Assembly (NCBI RefSeq): GCF_904063055.1 | Contig: NZ_CAJFCN010000003.1 | Location: forward strand, 1 to 64,000 | Source of the DNA: Pseudomonas paracarnis | GTDB lineage: Bacteria > Pseudomonadota > Gammaproteobacteria > Pseudomonadales > Pseudomonadaceae | DNA length: 64,000 nucleotides | Direction: 5' to 3' | The notes under the pieces: generated by a model | The model's database searches: none | Told to the model about the DNA's origin: nothing | The model's input: only the letters and a program-made list of their open reading frames with translations | Part shown: piece after piece, positions 52,474 to 61,173 of the stretch | Layout of the letters: each line of letters begins with the position of its first letter | How positions within the stretch are numbered: the first letter of the stretch is position 1 | Made by a program: the position numbers and the translations under genes

Positions 52474-54621
52474 TCAGAAACTGTACTTGGCAGTCAACAT
52501 CATGTTGCGGGGGCTGCCATAGGAGTCGCCGCCATAAGTCACTGAGTTGGAGATGGACTGGTAGTAGTGGCGATCAAAGATGTTGTTGGCGTTGAGTTGC
52601 AAATCCAGGTGCTGATTGACCCGGTAGCCTGCCATCAAGTCAGTGACGGCGTAGCCGCCTTGCTGGAGCCGGTAGTTGCTGCCATCCGCTAGCTTGATGT
52701 CGTTGTACATGCGGCTCTGCCAGGAGATATTGCCGCCGACGCGGAGTTTTTCCAGCGGGCCCTGGAAGTTATAGCGGGTGGTCACTTTGAACAGATGTTC
52801 CGGGATGTCGGTATCGAACTGCTTGTTGACCTTCTGCGGGTTGGCGTCGTCCTTGATGGTGTGGGTGCGCGCATAGGTATAGCCGCCGCCGACCTGCCAG
52901 TTTTCGGTCAAGGCGCCTTGCAGTTCGAGGTCGATACCCTGGCTGCGGATTTCGCCCGAGGCCTCGGCACAGGACGCCTGCGGGCAGTTGGGCACCACCA
53001 CGGCCACGGCGCGGTTTTCCTGGTCGACACGGAACAGCGCTACGCTGGCATTCAACGTGCCACCGAAGTATTCGCCTTTGACGCCCACCTCATAATTTTT
53101 ACCGACGATGGGTTTGAGCGGAGTGCCGGCTGTGCTCTTGTCTTTTTGCGGCGTGAAGATGTCGCTGTAACTCACATAAACCGAATGCTGGTCGTCCAGA
53201 TCGTAGATCAGGCCGGCGTAGCGGGTGAGGTTGCGGGTGACCTTGTAGTCGCCAGCGGCATCACGGTTGTCGTAGTCGTACCAGTCCAGGCGAGCGCCGA
53301 GGATCAGCTTCAGCGGGTCGGCCAGGCTCAGGCGGCTGGTCAGGTAGAAACCGTCCTGGGTGGTGACTTCGCGAACGTTGTTGGTGCGGGTGAAGTTCGG
53401 TTTGCCCGCATTGATCGGCCAGTTGAGGTCGTACGGGCTGTAGTTGTGGGTGGTCATGTCGTAGATGCGCTTGCTGGCGCCCACCACCAGTTCATGGGTG
53501 CGGCCGAACGCCTCGAACGGGCCGCTGGCAAAGGCGTCGAGCACGGCCTGGTTTTCATCGTAGGTGGCCTGGTACACCGTGCGGGCCAGGGTGTCGTTGG
53601 TCCAGCGCGATTGGTAGGAGCCGGAGAACAAGGCGTTCTGTTCGGCGTAGTTGGCGTTGACCTGCAGGCTCCAGTCGTTGGCCAGGCGCTGGCGCAGCTC
53701 TGCGAACACGGTGTTGATTTCCTGGTCCTTGTTTTCCCAGTCGGTGCCTGGGTTGTAAGAGCGCGACAGGCCTAGGTGGCGTCCATCCAGGCCGACCATC
53801 GAAGCGCCCCAGAAGTAGTTGGTCTTGTCCTTCTGGTTCGAGTAACCGAGGGTCAGGGTGGTGTCTTCGCTCAGGTCGGCTTCGGTGACGGCATAGAAAA
53901 GGCCATGATCCTGCTCGGCCTTGTCGATAAAACTGTTGGCATCGCGGTAAGAGGTGACGACACGGCCGCGCCAGGTGCCACTGTCATTGAGTGGGCTGGA
54001 GGCGTCGAGCTCGCCACGGTAGTCGTCCCAGCTGCCGACGGCGCCGGTGAGCGTGACTTTCTGCTCATCCAGTGGCCGCTTGCGGATCAGGTTGATGGCG
54101 GCCGAAGGGTTGCCTGCGCCGGTCACCAGGCCGGTAGCGCCGCGTACCACTTCGACGCGATCGAACATCGCCAGGTTCGGCTGGGCGCCTACCGACGCAC
54201 CGTTGTAGCCGCTGGGGATACCGTCATACATGAGGTTGTCGATATCGAAACCGCGTGCGGTAAAGCCTTGTCGCCCAGGGCCGTTGGAGTAATTGAGGAA
54301 CAGCCCCGGCGTGGCGTTGACCACGTCGTTGATGCTGGTCATGGCCTGGTCATCCATGCGCTGGCGCGTGATCACGGTGACGGCCTGCGGGGTTTCGCGC
54401 AGGGTCAGCGGCAGTTTGGTTGCGGTCTTCATCGAGCCGGTGGTGTACGACTCGCTGCCTTCGGTGGTTGCGCCAAGCTGTTGGCCCGAAACCTCGGTAG
54501 CGCCCAGCTCGATGGTGGCCGGTGCGTCGGCGGCAATGGCCGCATTGGAGGTTGCTAAAGCGATAGTGATTGCCATCAGACTGGGTGTAAAAACGTTGCC
54601 GCCGCGTTGTTGCACAAACAT
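52474..54621 (-). CDS. TonB-dependent siderophore receptor
   Basis: This 715-residue outer-membrane receptor has a signal peptide ending near NAAIAA. The plug domain follows directly (TLRETPQAVTVITRQRMDDQAMTSINDVVNATPGLFLNYSNGPGRQGFTARGFDIDNLMYDGIPSGY, DRVEVVRGATGLVTGAGNPSAAINLIRKRP), and then a 22-strand barrel ends NNIFDRHYYQSI...AKYSF with C-terminal Phe. The plug follows the FpvA/FoxA-like siderophore type, but the N-terminal signalling domain and any adjacent FecIR pair are missing, so control is by Fur alone. The cargo siderophore is unknown. ATG 54621 is chosen over upstream frame starts at 54720. Confidence 0.92.
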   Translation of the reverse strand: MFVQQRGGNVFTPSLMAITIALATSNAAIAADAPATIELGATEVSGQQLGATTEGSESYTTGSMKTATKLPLTLRETPQAVTVITRQRMDDQAMTSINDVVNATPGLFLNYSNGPGRQGFTARGFDIDNLMYDGIPSGYNGASVGAQPNLAMFDRVEVVRGATGLVTGAGNPSAAINLIRKRPLDEQKVTLTGAVGSWDDYRGELDASSPLNDSGTWRGRVVTSYRDANSFIDKAEQDHGLFYAVTEADLSEDTTLTLGYSNQKDKTNYFWGASMVGLDGRHLGLSRSYNPGTDWENKDQEINTVFAELRQRLANDWSLQVNANYAEQNALFSGSYQSRWTNDTLARTVYQATYDENQAVLDAFASGPFEAFGRTHELVVGASKRIYDMTTHNYSPYDLNWPINAGKPNFTRTNNVREVTTQDGFYLTSRLSLADPLKLILGARLDWYDYDNRDAAGDYKVTRNLTRYAGLIYDLDDQHSVYVSYSDIFTPQKDKSTAGTPLKPIVGKNYEVGVKGEYFGGTLNASVALFRVDQENRAVAVVVPNCPQASCAEASGEIRSQGIDLELQGALTENWQVGGGYTYARTHTIKDDANPQKVNKQFDTDIPEHLFKVTTRYNFQGPLEKLRVGGNISWQSRMYNDIKLADGSNYRLQQGGYAVTDLMAGYRVNQHLDLQLNANNIFDRHYYQSISNSVTYGGDSYGSPRNMMLTAKYSF

Positions 54622-54666
54622 GAAAGTAGGGCTCCCCAAGTGCCTTCCGTGGCGAATAGTAAATCT

Positions 54667-54686
54667 GTTGATAATTATTCGCATCA
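54667..54686 (-). promoter_or_regulatory. Fur-like box upstream of the TonB receptor gene
   Basis: On the minus strand GATGCGAATAATTATCAACA matches the dyad of the Fur consensus (GATAATGATAATCATTATC) at its core AATAATTATC. It is 46-65 bp ahead of the ATG in a promoter-sized gap. Confidence 0.7.
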
Positions 54687-54724
54687 GTTTGGCAGATTGA
54701 GTCTGTAGGGAAAAGCCCAACGTT

Positions 54725-54824
54725 TGTAGGAGCGCGATTGCTCGTGAAAGACGCGCAGGCGCCGCGTTAATTCAGTAAGCCCGCGTTATCGTTGAGGTTT
54801 TTCGCGAGCAAGCTCGCTCCTACA
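54725..54824. repeat. REP-type inverted pair (GTAGGAGC subtype)
   Basis: TGTAGGAGCGCGATTGCTCG at left pairs with CGAGCAAGCTCGCTCCTACA at right. This is a different REP subtype from the GTGGGAGC units elsewhere in the window. Confidence 0.8.
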
Positions 54825-54833
54825 GGGTAGTGT

Positions 54834-55595
54834 TCAGGTGAACAGGATTTCGTAGGGCTCGCGCATGCGCTCCAGCAATATCTGCGCGAGCATCGGTGGT
54901 AAGCCGATCTGCGGGTCACCCACCAATTGGCTGGCGTAGGCGTGGGCGGCGTGCAGCTTGCGCGCGACGGTCCAGGTATCCAGGCGGACCTTGCGTGCAC
55001 GCTGCCAGGGCATTACCGCGCTTTCCCGGGCCGGCCAATGCCAAGCCCAGATCGGCAGTTCATACAGTTGGGCACCTACCAGGCTGCACGCCCTGGCACT
55101 CGCGCGGCCGACGGCATCGTGGTCGTCATTGCCGTCGTTGCGCCAGGTGGTAAACACCACGTCGCCGGGTTGCAGGTAGCGCGCGATGAATTGGCTCATC
55201 GGCGATTCACGGGCGGCCAGGGCGTCGTCACAAAATCCGCCACGAATCCATTTCAGGCTGTGCAAGGGCATGCCCAGTCGGCGCAGGGCCTCGGCGCTTT
55301 CCTGGGGGCGCACCACGCTCAAACGGCTGGCCGGCCATACTTGAGAGCCGGGATGGCTGGCGCTGCCGTCGGTGATGGAGATCAATTGCAGCGGATGCTC
55401 GTGGGTGCTGAGCAGTTGCAGCAAACCGCCGCACGCCAGCACTTCATCGCCAGGATGGGGTGCGATTACCACGACGCGAGCGCCGGGCGGTACCAGGGTG
55501 TTCAGGGAGATGATGGGGGTTTGCGCCAACTGCGGCGCAGTGTTCCAGATTTGCGCGGGGCCGCGACGGCCTTCGCTTAAGGAGGCAGGCTTCAT
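54834..55595 (-). CDS. PIG-L family deacetylase paralogue with HPGDE in place of HPDDE
   Basis: This 253-residue protein has the PIG-L/LmbE fold: VVVIAPHPGDEVLACGGLLQLL, LISITDGSASHPGS, VRPQESAEALRRLGMPLHSLKW and DDHDAVGRASARA. Zinc ligands His47, Asp50 and His159 are kept, but the catalytic-base Asp (normally HPDDE) is Gly49. It closely resembles the second PIG-L at 57138-57896 along its whole length, so it is a paralogue. It may be inactive or have changed chemistry. It is separated from the GT2 gene by 290 bp holding REPs and stands alone. Confidence 0.83.
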   Translation of the reverse strand: MKPASLSEGRRGPAQIWNTAPQLAQTPIISLNTLVPPGARVVVIAPHPGDEVLACGGLLQLLSTHEHPLQLISITDGSASHPGSQVWPASRLSVVRPQESAEALRRLGMPLHSLKWIRGGFCDDALAARESPMSQFIARYLQPGDVVFTTWRNDGNDDHDAVGRASARACSLVGAQLYELPIWAWHWPARESAVMPWQRARKVRLDTWTVARKLHAAHAYASQLVGDPQIGLPPMLAQILLERMREPYEILFT

Positions 55596-55737
55596 GGGGT
55601 GTCACATCCTTGTCGGTTGATACCGGGTCGTGCTCCGTTGACGGAACGACGCTCTTATCTTCACCGCAGGCTCCGCTGAGGTGAGTGCGTGGCATGCCAA
55701 TACTGGAATGCTGTGCGAGGCGTTAGGAGCATAGACA

Positions 55738-55878
55738 GGCATGGGTATCTGCACAACTTTGATGCGATGTTTGCTGGGCTGACGTCATCGCAGGCAAGCC
55801 AGCTCCCACAGAGGGTCTATGTTGCCCACAAAATCTGCGCCTGGCATGGGTCCCTGTGGGAGCTGGCTTGCCTGCGAT
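55738..55878. repeat. Degenerate end motif and outward-facing REP pair
   Basis: GGCATGGGTATCTGCACAAC at 55738-55757 is a variant of the 32286 end motif. A reverse REP lies at 55786-55810 and a forward REP at 55855-55878, the opposite order to a REPIN. It separates the PIG-L paralogue from the GT2 gene. Confidence 0.6.
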
Positions 55879-55885
55879 TTTGTTT

Positions 55886-56545
55886 TTACCCAGCCCGCAT
55901 CAAGCTCTTCAAGTAATCACCGAACCCACCCTCAGCCCGGCAATCCAGTCGCGCACTGGTCACCACTTGCGGTGCATGGCTCCAGGCAATGGAGGCACCG
56001 CAACGCTCCAATTCACGTACCAGTTGTACATCCTCGTGGCATTCCAGCGGTTCAAACCCACCGGCCTCTACGTAGGCGCGGGCACTCACGCCCAGGTTGG
56101 CACCGTGGATATGCCGATGCCCGTCGCGGGCCTGGTAGGCCTGCTGATAGCGAATCTGCGCGGCCGGGTCGAAGCCTTCGCTCCAGGCGTCCACGGTGAC
56201 TGTGCCGCACACCGCGTCGCAACCTTGGGCCAGTTGGGCCACCAACCAGTCAGGGGCGACACGGCTGTCGGCGTCGGTGCAGGAAATCCACCGCGCGCCT
56301 TGCTCCAGCAAGTACCCTGCACCCACGCCGCGGGCGTGCCCGACGTTGCGGGCCTGCACGTGCAGGCAATGCACCTCGTGGGCCTGGGCAATGGCCGCGC
56401 TGGCATCGCTGCAACTGTCGAGTACTACCAGAATCTGTACCGCTTCACCCAGCAAGCCCGGGTGGTTGGCGGCGATCCGCGCAGCTCTCAGGCAATCATC
56501 CAATAGGGCTTCTTCGTTATGTGCCGGGATCAGAATACCGATCAT
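55886..56545 (-). CDS. GT2-family glycosyltransferase
   Basis: This 219-residue cytoplasmic GT-A glycosyltransferase has MIGILIPAHNEEALLDDCLRAARIA at the nucleotide site, VLDSCSDAS, and the DxD-type ISCTDADSRVAPDWL, then a GFEPLECHEDVQLVRELER acceptor-end region with ED. It resembles small GT2 proteins found in Pseudomonas PIG-L clusters. The sugar donor and acceptor are unknown. The ATG at 56545 overlaps the methyltransferase stop, so it is the last gene of a coupled set. Confidence 0.83.
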   Translation of the reverse strand: MIGILIPAHNEEALLDDCLRAARIAANHPGLLGEAVQILVVLDSCSDASAAIAQAHEVHCLHVQARNVGHARGVGAGYLLEQGARWISCTDADSRVAPDWLVAQLAQGCDAVCGTVTVDAWSEGFDPAAQIRYQQAYQARDGHRHIHGANLGVSARAYVEAGGFEPLECHEDVQLVRELERCGASIAWSHAPQVVTSARLDCRAEGGFGDYLKSLMRAG

Positions 56546-57141
56546 CGTAAACCCTCGTGGCGAGCGACCGAGGTGCCATCGAGGCTCCACAGGTTGAGCA
56601 GGAAATCCGGGTCCTGGTACTGCACCAACGGTGCTACACCCAGACGCTGTTGGAGCACGGCGTGCACCTGTTCGGCGGTTTGCGGGCAACCGTCAATGGG
56701 CACTCGCCAATGACAGGCCAGAATTTGCCCGTCAGCGGTCAAGGCGGCGAGGGCGCAATCGATCAGACGATTAAAATCATCGACATCAAGGTAATAACAA
56801 AGCTCACTCAATACGATCAGTTCGAATTGCCCGCCGGGCCATTGTTCTGGCAGGCGACGCTGCTCCACGCGGGCATGAGGAAAATGCTCCAGCCGCGCCT
56901 GTGCCAGACGCACCGCAGCGGTGGCGGTGTCGCAACACAGCAGGCGGTCGCAACGCGGCGCCAGCTCGGCACTCAGTTCGCCGTTGGCACAACCCGGCTC
57001 GAATATCGACGCATAGCGCAGCCGCGTCAGCACGGCCAAGGTCAGGGCGCGCTTGCGTTGTTCGTACCAGCGCTGACGAAAAGCCCAAGGGTCGTCATTG
57101 CCGGCAAACAACTGGTCGAAGTAGGGGGTTGCCACACTCAT
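56542..57141 (-). CDS. NodS-like SAM-dependent methyltransferase
   Basis: This 199-residue class I methyltransferase begins ATPYFDQLFAGNDDPWAFRQRWYEQRKRALTLAVL, the NodS-type opening, with the SAM site IFEPGCANGELSAELAPRCDRLLCCD and the late strand LIVLSELCYYLDVDDFN. NodS of rhizobia N-methylates a deacetylated amino sugar, and here the gene sits next to a PIG-L deacetylase and GT2, which would suit methylation of an amino-sugar product. It is coupled on both sides (4-bp overlaps at 57138-57141 and 56542-56545). Confidence 0.82.
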   Translation of the reverse strand: MSVATPYFDQLFAGNDDPWAFRQRWYEQRKRALTLAVLTRLRYASIFEPGCANGELSAELAPRCDRLLCCDTATAAVRLAQARLEHFPHARVEQRRLPEQWPGGQFELIVLSELCYYLDVDDFNRLIDCALAALTADGQILACHWRVPIDGCPQTAEQVHAVLQQRLGVAPLVQYQDPDFLLNLWSLDGTSVARHEGLR

Positions 57142-57896
57142 ACGAATACCATCTCAAAAGGTTGCAGCAAGCGCTCCACCACATAGGGCGCCAGCACCGG
57201 TGGCAGGCCGATTTGCGGGTCGCCCTCCAATTGGCTGGCAAAGGCGTGGATCGCATGGCGTTTGCGCGCCACTTGCTCGGCGGTCAGCGGGATCTTGCGC
57301 GCCCGATGCCAGGGCACCTTGTGGTCTTCGGCGGTGGCCCAGTGCCAGGTCCACACCGGTAGCTCACACAACACTGCGCCGACGGCCTTGGTTGCCTTGG
57401 CACTGGCGCGGCCCACGGCCTCATGGTCGCAATGCCCGTCCTCGCACCACGTGGCGAACACCACGTCGTTGGGCTTGAGGTGGCGCTGGATAAACTCGCA
57501 AAGCTGGGCTTCGCGCTCGGCCACATGGCTGTCGGCAAACCCGCCGCGCAGCCATTTCAAACTGTGCAGCGGCAAGCCAAGGCGGTGCAAGGCCTGGGCC
57601 GATTCCTGCGGACGCACCACACTCAGACGCTCCACCGGCCAGCGCCGGGAGCCCGGGTGGCTGGCGCTGCCATCGGTGACGGAGATCAGCTGGATAGGGC
57701 GATCCAGCGCAGCCAACCCTTGCAGCAAGCCGCCGCTGCCCAGCACTTCATCATCCGGGTGCGGGGCGACGATCACCGCTCGATGCCCTGGCGGCACCAA
57801 CTGCGCCACACTGATGTGCGGCAACTCGGCCAATCGTGCGCTGTTTTGCCAGTGGCTCAGCGGTGTGCCCTGGCCAACAATCGGATTGGGCTTCAT
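57138..57896 (-). CDS. PIG-L family deacetylase
   Basis: This 252-residue zinc deacetylase has the intact motif APHPDDEVLGSGGLL (His46, Asp48, Asp49) and DGHCDHEAVGRASAKA for the third ligand. PIG-L/LmbE enzymes remove acetyl groups from GlcNAc-containing lipids or glycosides such as in mycothiol, bacillithiol or teicoplanin synthesis. ATG 57896 overlaps the upstream acyl-CoA-dehydrogenase-like gene (ATGA), and its own stop overlaps the methyltransferase start. The upstream-extending frame to 58244 is a shadow. Confidence 0.88.
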   Translation of the reverse strand: MKPNPIVGQGTPLSHWQNSARLAELPHISVAQLVPPGHRAVIVAPHPDDEVLGSGGLLQGLAALDRPIQLISVTDGSASHPGSRRWPVERLSVVRPQESAQALHRLGLPLHSLKWLRGGFADSHVAEREAQLCEFIQRHLKPNDVVFATWCEDGHCDHEAVGRASAKATKAVGAVLCELPVWTWHWATAEDHKVPWHRARKIPLTAEQVARKRHAIHAFASQLEGDPQIGLPPVLAPYVVERLLQPFEMVFV

Positions 57897-58891
57897 AGCG
57901 CCCATCTCCCTGTGGGCTCGCCGGCGACCTGTTCGCCGAGGGCGGCCAAGTCGCGTTCGGCATGGCTTTGCCGCACATACACCGGCAAATCCGCCATCAA
58001 CTGGGCAAAGTGCGGGTCCTTGCAATACGGCCCGGCGCCGACCCCACGGCCCACATGCTGGATCACTTGCTCGACGGTGTCCTCGATACACGCACGCGTC
58101 TGTTGCGCCAGTTGCCGCGCATCGGCGCGTGGCTCGCGGTCGATCTGCGCGGCGCTGGCGCGCAACACGCAGGCGGCGCTGTTCAGGGCGCTGTCGACCG
58201 CGCCGAGGTGGGCCAGCGCATGGGGCTCTGCACGTGTGGCGCACTGGGCGCGCAGCACTTCACCCAGGCGTTGCGCCGCGCCGTACCAGCATGCGGCAAT
58301 GCCGATCCCACCGTGCCAGAAGCCCGGACGGGACAGATAGTCCCCCGGGCCGCCCACGGCAATTCCCCTGGCGGCGCTGAACAGGATGTCGACGCTACCG
58401 GTCGCCGCCATGCCCACCGCCTTCCAACCCTCATTCGTCACCGTGATGCCCGGCTGATCCATCGCCACGGCCACCAATTGCTGGCGGTCCTCTTCGTCCC
58501 AGGCCGTCAACAAGCCATGGCTGAGCACCGCCGCACCGGAACACCAGGCTTTGCGCCCCTCGACGAGCAATTGCTGCCCGTCGCGACGCACGCGCACCTT
58601 GGCGGTCGGCGGCTCGGCCGCCCACATGCCCCAGGTGCTGCCCAGCGGCGGCAAGGGACTGTCGAGTTCGGCAATGATCGCCAGCGCATCGGTATGGCCT
58701 TCGAACAACTTGCACAGGCGCAGGTCATGCCCGGCCACCTGGGCCAATTGGCTCAGGCGGGCGAGGGTATGGCCGCTGCCCGGCAGCGGCAGTTGATCAA
58801 GGCCTTCCTCTTGAAGGGCCCTCAGCGCATTCCCCAGGGCTTGCGTGTCGGCGTAGCCCCGGTAGCCCTGAAGGAAACCGTGCAACGCCAT
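57893..58891 (-). CDS. Acyl-CoA-dehydrogenase-like protein
   Basis: This 332-residue protein has ACAD-fold segments: TWGMWAAEPPTAKVRVRRDGQQLLVEGRKAWCSGAAVLSHGLLTA (FAD-adjacent strand region), WKAVGMAATGSVDILFSAARGIAVGGPGDYL and a C-terminal helical bundle (ACIEDTVEQVIQHVGRGVGAGPY). It is somewhat shorter than typical 380-residue enzymes and lacks a clear catalytic Glu, so dehydrogenation of an acyl-CoA may not be its role. It starts 1 bp after the glgX stop and overlaps the PIG-L gene. The expected Glu position was not resolved by eye. Confidence 0.7.
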   Translation of the reverse strand: MALHGFLQGYRGYADTQALGNALRALQEEGLDQLPLPGSGHTLARLSQLAQVAGHDLRLCKLFEGHTDALAIIAELDSPLPPLGSTWGMWAAEPPTAKVRVRRDGQQLLVEGRKAWCSGAAVLSHGLLTAWDEEDRQQLVAVAMDQPGITVTNEGWKAVGMAATGSVDILFSAARGIAVGGPGDYLSRPGFWHGGIGIAACWYGAAQRLGEVLRAQCATRAEPHALAHLGAVDSALNSAACVLRASAAQIDREPRADARQLAQQTRACIEDTVEQVIQHVGRGVGAGPYCKDPHFAQLMADLPVYVRQSHAERDLAALGEQVAGEPTGRWAL

Positions 58892-58892
58892 C

Positions 58893-61052
58893 TCACACCT
58901 CGCCTTCGTGCTGCAGTTCAAACAGCAGCAGCGAGCGAGCGGTGACCGCGTACTCATGCTCGAAATCAAAGCGTTCCTGGCCACGCACAGCCGGGTCGTT
59001 GGTGTCGAGCAGGCATGTCCAGAACTCGCCCTCCGGCACCGGCGGCAGGCGGAAATTGACCTGATCGTGATGGGCGTTGACCACCAGCAGCAGCGTGGCG
59101 TCGGCCCCGGCACGACGAATCCCGGTTTCCTGGGCGCGGCCATCCATCAGCATGCCCAGGCAGCGGCCCTGGCTGTCTTCCCATTGCTCGGTGGTCATTT
59201 CGTTGCCATCCGGCGCGAGCCAGGTGACGTCCTTCACGCCGATGTCTTCGTTGTAGTCGCCCACCAGGAAACGCCCGCGCCGCAGGATCGGGTACGCCAG
59301 GCGCAGCTTGATCAGGCGCTTGACGAACTTGAGCAGGGCCTTGCCGTCATCGTCCAGGTCCCAGTTGACCCAGCCGATCTCGCTGTCCTGGCAATAGGCA
59401 TTGTTGTTGCCGTGTTGAGTGCGAGCGAACTCGTCCCCGGCGACGATCATTGGCGTGCCTTGGGCGAGCAGCAAAGTGGCGAAGAAGTTGCGCATCTGGC
59501 GCAGGCGCAGCGCGTTGATCTCCGGGTCGTCGGTAGGGCCTTCGACACCGTGGTTCCAGGACAGGTTGTTATTGCTGCCGTCCTGGTTGTTCTCGTCGTT
59601 GGCCTCATTGTGTTTGTCGTTGTACGACACCAGGTCGTGCAGGGTGAAGCCGTCGTGGGCGGTGATGAAGTTCACCGAGCTGTACGGCCTGCGCCCGCGG
59701 TGGTTGAACATCTCGCCCGAGGCGGTCATGCGCCCGGCGAAATCGGCGAGTTGGCCATCGTCGCCTTTCCAGAACGCACGCACGGTGTCGCGGAAGCGGT
59801 CGTTCCATTCCACCCAGCCTGGTGGGAAGTTGCCCACCTGGTAGCCACCGGGGCCGCAGTCCCAGGGTTCGGCGATGAGTTTCAACTGGCGCAGCACCGG
59901 GTCCTGGCGGCAAGCCACGAGGAAACTGTGGCGCTCATCGAACCCGTCGCGGTAGCGACCGAGGATGGTCGCCAGGTCGAAGCGGAAGCCGTCCACGTGC
60001 ATCTCGGTGGCCCAGTAGCGCAGGGAGTCGGTGACCATTTGCAGCACGCACGGGTGGCTCAGATCCAGGGTATTGCCGGTGCCGGAATCGTTGATGTAGA
60101 AACGCTTGTCGTCGGGCATCAGCCGGTAGTAGGAGGCGTTGTCGATGCCGCGCATCGACAGGGTCGGGCCGCGCTCGTTGCCTTCGGCGGTGTGGTTGTA
60201 AACCACGTCCAGAATCACTTCCAGCTTCTGCTCATGCAGGTGCGCGACCATCTCCTTGAACTCGGCGATCTTGCCGCTGGCCAGGTAGCGCGGGTCAGGG
60301 GCGAAGAACGCAATGCTGTTATAGCCCCAATAGTTGGTCATGCCTTTTTCCAGCAGATGCTGGTCGTTGACGAAGGCGTGCACGGGCAACAGCTCGACCG
60401 AGGAAATGCCCAACTGACGGATATGCTTGAGCACGTCATCTTCCATCAAACCGGCGCAGGTCCCCCGCACCGACTCGCCGACCGAAGGATGACGCATGCT
60501 GATGCCGCGCAGGTGGGTTTCGTAGATGATCGTGCGGTCCCACGGCACTCGTACCGGTTGGTCGTTGCCCCAGGTGTGCGCCGGGTCGATGACCTTGCAC
60601 TTGGGCACGAAGGGCGCACTGTCGCGTTCATCGAAACTGAGGTCGTCGTCCGGGTGGCCGATGGTGTAGCCAAACAGCGCTTCGGACCATTTGAGTTCGC
60701 CCACCAGTTGCTTGGCGTAGGGGTCGATCAACAGCTTGTTGTGGTTGAAGCGATGACCATTGGCCGGGTCATAGGGGCCGTATACGCGATAACCGTAAAT
60801 CAGCCCGGGGTGAGCATCGGGCAGGTAGCCATGAAAGATTTCATCGGTGTATTCGGGCAGTTCGATGCGTTCCAGCTCAACCTCGCCGGTATCGTCAAAC
60901 AGGCACAGCTCCACCTTGGTGGCGTTGGCGGAAAACAGCGCAAAATTCACACCCAGGCCATCCCAGGTGGCGCCGAGGGGGAAGGGCAAACCTTCACGGA
61001 TCCGCGACGGCTCATGAACCGGCGTCGCTGTGGTGTTGTCGGGTTTGCTCAT
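58893..61052 (-). CDS. glgX: Glycogen debranching enzyme GlgX
   Basis: This 719-residue GH13 isoamylase-type debranching enzyme hydrolyses alpha-1,6 branches of phosphorylase-limit glycogen. It has an N-terminal CBM48-like domain (LPFPLGATWDGLGVNFALFSANATKVELCLFD), the barrel with DVVYNHTAEG, the catalytic nucleophile Asp359 in VDGFRFDLA, the acid/base Glu395 in AEPWDCGPGGYQVGNFPPGW and Asp467 in TAHDGFTLHDL. Length matches the family. It opens a transcription unit with ACAD, PIG-L, methyltransferase and GT2 genes that overlap or nearly abut. A terminator lies between it and the DUF2934 gene. Confidence 0.95.
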   Translation of the reverse strand: MSKPDNTTATPVHEPSRIREGLPFPLGATWDGLGVNFALFSANATKVELCLFDDTGEVELERIELPEYTDEIFHGYLPDAHPGLIYGYRVYGPYDPANGHRFNHNKLLIDPYAKQLVGELKWSEALFGYTIGHPDDDLSFDERDSAPFVPKCKVIDPAHTWGNDQPVRVPWDRTIIYETHLRGISMRHPSVGESVRGTCAGLMEDDVLKHIRQLGISSVELLPVHAFVNDQHLLEKGMTNYWGYNSIAFFAPDPRYLASGKIAEFKEMVAHLHEQKLEVILDVVYNHTAEGNERGPTLSMRGIDNASYYRLMPDDKRFYINDSGTGNTLDLSHPCVLQMVTDSLRYWATEMHVDGFRFDLATILGRYRDGFDERHSFLVACRQDPVLRQLKLIAEPWDCGPGGYQVGNFPPGWVEWNDRFRDTVRAFWKGDDGQLADFAGRMTASGEMFNHRGRRPYSSVNFITAHDGFTLHDLVSYNDKHNEANDENNQDGSNNNLSWNHGVEGPTDDPEINALRLRQMRNFFATLLLAQGTPMIVAGDEFARTQHGNNNAYCQDSEIGWVNWDLDDDGKALLKFVKRLIKLRLAYPILRRGRFLVGDYNEDIGVKDVTWLAPDGNEMTTEQWEDSQGRCLGMLMDGRAQETGIRRAGADATLLLVVNAHHDQVNFRLPPVPEGEFWTCLLDTNDPAVRGQERFDFEHEYAVTARSLLLFELQHEGEV

Positions 61053-61130
61053 CGAGTTGCTCCTGCAAGGGGTCTTTTTTCGGGCCGAACGCCGCCGTAC
61101 TGACGGTGCTTCAGCGCATGGCTTGGACGG

Positions 61131-61167
61131 AAAAGGGCCTGCAGCGCGTAATGCGTGCTGCAGGCCC
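61131..61167 (-). terminator. Rho-independent terminator after the DUF2934 gene
   Basis: On the minus strand GGGCCTGCAGC (61157-61167) pairs with GCTGCAGGCCC (61135-61145), an 11-bp perfect stem followed by TTTT. It begins 6 bp after the DUF2934 stop. Confidence 0.82.
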
Positions 61168-61173
61168 GGGAAA

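Noticed and set aside
58908..61103. Plus-strand open frame of 731 codons opposite glgX
   Set aside because: It mirrors the codon pattern of glgX, lacks any family motif and has no ribosome binding site. Long antisense frames are expected in GC-rich genes; the same holds for 4395-5558, 52795-54558 and 61719-63029.
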